From assembly GCA_036495445.1 (NCBI GenBank), contig DASXMX010000407.1:1-14835 (forward strand): 14,835 nucleotides of DNA. The letters run 5' to 3'. Numbering within the stretch: position 1 is the stretch's first letter; every line of letters begins with the position of its first letter. Positions 12,302 through 14,835 of the stretch are shown here, one piece after another. This DNA is from DASXMX01 sp036495445. Its GTDB lineage: Bacteria; Planctomycetota; Phycisphaerae; Tepidisphaerales; Tepidisphaeraceae. The translations under genes and the position numbers were made by a program. The notes under the pieces were generated by a model that saw only the letters and a list, made by a program, of their open reading frames with translations, was not told where the DNA came from and ran no database searches.

Positions 12302-14707
12302 TCAGTCCTCCATCTCCTCGAGCATCTCGTCCGTGCATTGCGGGTCGACAGCGCGACAGGCGGTCGTCAGGGTGCCGGCGAATCCCCGGAGCTTTGCCTG
12401 CCAATCGGCGGGGGCCGCGTCGCGCGGGGTGAGTTGGGCGAACTCGCCGCAGAGGAGGATCATCCGCAGGAGGTGCTTGAAGAGGACGCCTTCCTGCTTC
12501 ACCAGGTCGCGGGCGCGGACGAACTTGTCGAAGTCGCCGCCGTGCGCGAGCAAGTCCCCGGCGGCCCAGACGGGGGTGACGAACAGCCCGCCGGCGTGGT
12601 CGATTGTGTTCTCGAACAGCATGCGCATTTTCTGGGCCAGTGGCACCGGATACTTCCGCAATTCCGGCGGCACGTCGCTCTGGTCGGCGGGGGGGTATAG
12701 ATCATCCTGGCTCGCCAGACCGCGCGTCAGGATCGCCGGGTCGACGATTTCGGTGGCGAGCGGGCCGGGCGGCAGGACGTCGGGCCACGGGACGCGCAGC
12801 GACCGCGCGACCGACCCCGGCATCTCCAGCAGACTCTCCAGGATCTGGATCAACTCGGCGTCGTCCGCCTTGCCAAGGTAATCCATCAGGAAAATGCCAT
12901 AGAGCGGATGAACGGCACGGAAGACGGTCAGTTGCTTGAGCTTCTCGGTTGGCGTTGCGGTCGTCACCTCGTAGGGCTCAAGCTGAGCCGGCCCGCGCTT
13001 GTCACCACCCCGGGCTGCGGGAGCCACCGCTGAAGCGGCGGCACCGCCCAAAGTCAGTCGACTGATGAGATCGCCCACGCGCGCGGGCGAGCTTTCCGGT
13101 TTCGAGGAATCGTCGGAGTCGTCTTCCGGCTTGACCGAATCCGCGTCATTGGGGGGCGTGGCGCCCGCGGGTTCGACGGCCCTTCGCCAGCTTTCCGGGG
13201 GCGGCGGATCGAGAGTGACGATCCCCATTTGCGCCAGCGTCACCAGCATGCGGTTGAGTCGTTTGAGCTCGGCCTCGATCTTCGGTGCGTCCATCAGCCG
13301 CCGGTGGATTACGCCGCGGATTGGTTCGACCGATGGGTTCGCGTCCAGCAGGTAGGCCAGCCATCGCCACGTGAGATTCCCCCGGCTCGACAATCGCACC
13401 GGCGGGGCCGTCTGCAGTTTGGTGAACTGCTCGGCATTCCAGTAGGTGACGTTCGACCGCCTCGTGGGCTTCTTTTTCAGCAGTGTCTTCTTGGCCGCCA
13501 TCAGGCCCGGGTCTTTCGTGTTTTCCGGGATCGAATCATACTTGGCCTTCCAGCGGGCGATCTTGACGTCGTCCTCGTGAGCCATCGCGAGGACGTGCCC
13601 CTCGGAGTCGAACTGCGGCCGGCCCGCCCGGCCGAACATCTGCTGGGCGGCGCTGGCGTCGATCAGCTTCTTCTTATCCTTTGGGCCCTTCACCAGCGTC
13701 GTGAGCAACACCGACCGGGCCGGTAGGTTAATGCCGGCCGCCAGCGTCTCCGTGCAGACGCAGATCGGCAGCAGCTTCTCTTGGAATAGCGTTTCGACGA
13801 CACGCCGGTATCGCGGGAGCAATCCCGCGTGATGGATGCCGATCCCGCGCGTCAGGCACGTGCGCAGGCGGTTGCCGGAGCCGATGGCAAAGTCGAACTG
13901 TTCGAGCCGGTCGAGCAGCGCCCTGCGCTGTCCCTCGGCAAAGACGTCCTTCCCCTTGAGCACGTCCGCGGTGGCCCAGCAGGCCTCGCGGTCGAAGCAG
14001 AAGACCAGGGCCGGCGTCCGCCGCTGCGCGTCCGTCCCGCGGGCGATCTGCTCGATGTAGTCGGGCAGCAACTCGTCGCCCACCCAGTGGAAGTGCAGCG
14101 GAACCCGCCGTTCCTTGCCTTCGACCAGCGTCACCCGACGGTCGAGGCTGCGGGCCATCCAGTTGACGAACTCGTCGGCCGCCCCGACCGTCGCCGACAG
14201 CAGTATCACGCGGATGTGCTTCGGCAGCAGCGACAGCGCCAGCTCCCACACGATCCCGCGCTGCGGTTCGTTGAAGTTGTGGAACTCGTCCATCACCACC
14301 GCGCCGACGTCCGCGAAGTCAAACACCTCCGGGTGCAGCAGCCGGTTGAGCAACACCTCCGCCACGACCGCCTTGATCGGCGCCCCCGGGTTGACCGTGC
14401 GATGCCCGGTGACCAGCCCCACTCGATCGCGCTCGAACCCCCAACCCGCGACGCGATCCTGCAATTCGAGGAACTTCTGGTCCGTCAGCGCGATCAGCGG
14501 CGTCGAGTAATACACGCCCATGCCGGTCTTCAGCCCTTCGTACACCGCCGCCTCGGCGACCAGCGTCTTGCCCGTTCCCGTCGGCGCCGACAGCAGCACC
14601 CCTTGCTCCGCCGCCGCCCAGGCATAGAGCGCCTCCTCCTGTACCGGGTATGGCGCGTACGGCAGGCGGTCGAGATACTCCAGAATGATTTCGTCGCGAC
14701 TGATCAC
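12302..14707 (-). CDS. Ski2-like superfamily 2 helicase (DEAD/DEAH box)
   Basis: An 801-residue cytoplasmic ATP-driven helicase. A Q-motif-like PYPVQEEAL (19-27) precedes motif I APTGTGKT (41-48), motif II DEFH (140-143), motif III SAT (171-173), HHAGLLPRYRRVVE (292-305), motif V TETLAAGINLPA (319-330) and motif VI QQMFGRAGRPQFD (355-367). DEFH and GRAGRPQFD are marks of the Ski2/Mtr4/Brr2 group, which unwinds RNA, but Hel308 DNA helicases look similar, so the substrate is open. Residues 401-500 probably hold a winged-helix-like region (with WRWLAYLL). A low-complexity acidic linker (about 501-580) separates it from a helical C-terminal domain (580-801). The start is GTG 14707 with no clear ribosome site; the nearby ATG on this strand is out of frame. 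It converges on the lipoprotein gene and stands alone. Confidence 0.9.
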   Translation of the reverse strand: MISRDEIILEYLDRLPYAPYPVQEEALYAWAAAEQGVLLSAPTGTGKTLVAEAAVYEGLKTGMGVYYSTPLIALTDQKFLELQDRVAGWGFERDRVGLVTGHRTVNPGAPIKAVVAEVLLNRLLHPEVFDFADVGAVVMDEFHNFNEPQRGIVWELALSLLPKHIRVILLSATVGAADEFVNWMARSLDRRVTLVEGKERRVPLHFHWVGDELLPDYIEQIARGTDAQRRTPALVFCFDREACWATADVLKGKDVFAEGQRRALLDRLEQFDFAIGSGNRLRTCLTRGIGIHHAGLLPRYRRVVETLFQEKLLPICVCTETLAAGINLPARSVLLTTLVKGPKDKKKLIDASAAQQMFGRAGRPQFDSEGHVLAMAHEDDVKIARWKAKYDSIPENTKDPGLMAAKKTLLKKKPTRRSNVTYWNAEQFTKLQTAPPVRLSSRGNLTWRWLAYLLDANPSVEPIRGVIHRRLMDAPKIEAELKRLNRMLVTLAQMGIVTLDPPPPESWRRAVEPAGATPPNDADSVKPEDDSDDSSKPESSPARVGDLISRLTLGGAAASAVAPAARGGDKRGPAQLEPYEVTTATPTEKLKQLTVFRAVHPLYGIFLMDYLGKADDAELIQILESLLEMPGSVARSLRVPWPDVLPPGPLATEIVDPAILTRGLASQDDLYPPADQSDVPPELRKYPVPLAQKMRMLFENTIDHAGGLFVTPVWAAGDLLAHGGDFDKFVRARDLVKQEGVLFKHLLRMILLCGEFAQLTPRDAAPADWQAKLRGFAGTLTTACRAVDPQCTDEMLEEMED

Positions 14708-14774
14708 GGTGGCATTCTAGCGGATTGAAGGCCTCTCAGCGCGGACGGCGCGGGTAACGGCATTGGATGAGAGT

Positions 14775-14835
14775 GGGAGGGCGAGGCTCCTGCCGAGCCG
14801 AGCGTGTCGAGCGAGGCTCGGCTCGGCAGGAGCCT
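14775..14835. repeat. Palindromic repeat, 28-base arms, copy 2 (cut by window edge)
   Basis: Left arm 14775-14802 opens GGGAGGGCGAGGCTCC like the arm at 11646-11673. The right arm (14817-14835) is cut off by the window end, but the 19 bases present pair perfectly with 14784-14802. The loop is 14 bases, as in copy 1. It lies 67 bases upstream of the helicase start codon, so it is not that gene's terminator. Confidence 0.85.

Noticed and set aside
13829..14728. 299-codon forward frame opposite the helicase N-terminus
   Set aside because: Arg/Gln-rich shadow lying over helicase motifs I to IV.
11646..14835. Insertion sequence or composite transposon bounded by the palindromes
   Set aside because: No transposase, terminal duplications or mobility gene lies between them; recorded only as a repeat pair worth checking.

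Overview
This window looks like a chromosomal segment of a GC-rich Gram-negative bacterium, most likely a planctomycete (Phycisphaerae-like). The guess rests on two secreted DUF1080 proteins (one with the domain in tandem), a secreted two-domain beta-sandwich protein, a bacterial Ski2-like helicase, frequent TTG/GTG starts, and abundant intergenic palindromes. No rRNA, tRNA, CRISPR array, transposase or phage gene was seen. Taxonomy is inference; no search was run.

Layout (12 genes). Bases 1-423 hold no convincing gene. On + come a secreted putative carbohydrate-binding protein (424-1227) and a two-helix membrane protein of unknown function (1365-2018). On - come a DUF4261 protein (2167-2994), a secreted single-domain DUF1080 protein (3048-3920) and a SerB2-type phosphoserine phosphatase (4148-5374). 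Divergent from serB on + are a secreted tandem DUF1080 protein (5515-6909) and a cytosolic DsbA-like thiol oxidoreductase (7122-7661). A K+-channel-like membrane protein lies on - (7780-8853). Divergent from it on + are mtnA (8912-9982), a five-repeat S1 RNA-binding protein, probably ribosomal protein S1 (10126-11637), and a small lipoprotein (11746-12258). A Ski2-like superfamily 2 helicase on - (12302-14707) ends the window.

The genes do not form one pathway. They mix central metabolism (serine synthesis, methionine salvage), translation/RNA metabolism (S1 protein, helicase) and exported sugar-related proteins. The closest to a functional theme is the trio of exported proteins in the first 7 kb (putative carbohydrate-binding protein and two DUF1080 proteins), which fits glycan or 3-keto-sugar processing at the cell surface.

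The most distinctive non-coding signal is a set of palindromes. All three convergent junctions and three of the tandem junctions carry a strong inverted repeat, almost every time a different one. One type (28-base arms) occurs twice, at 11646-11715 and at the right edge. A separate short non-palindromic repeat occurs three times in intergenic DNA between 1260 and 4092. I did not find a convincing undescribed multi-gene system; the best leads are the palindromes, the tandem DUF1080 protein, the channel with a TLGLGD filter, and the DUF4261/DUF1080 overlap.
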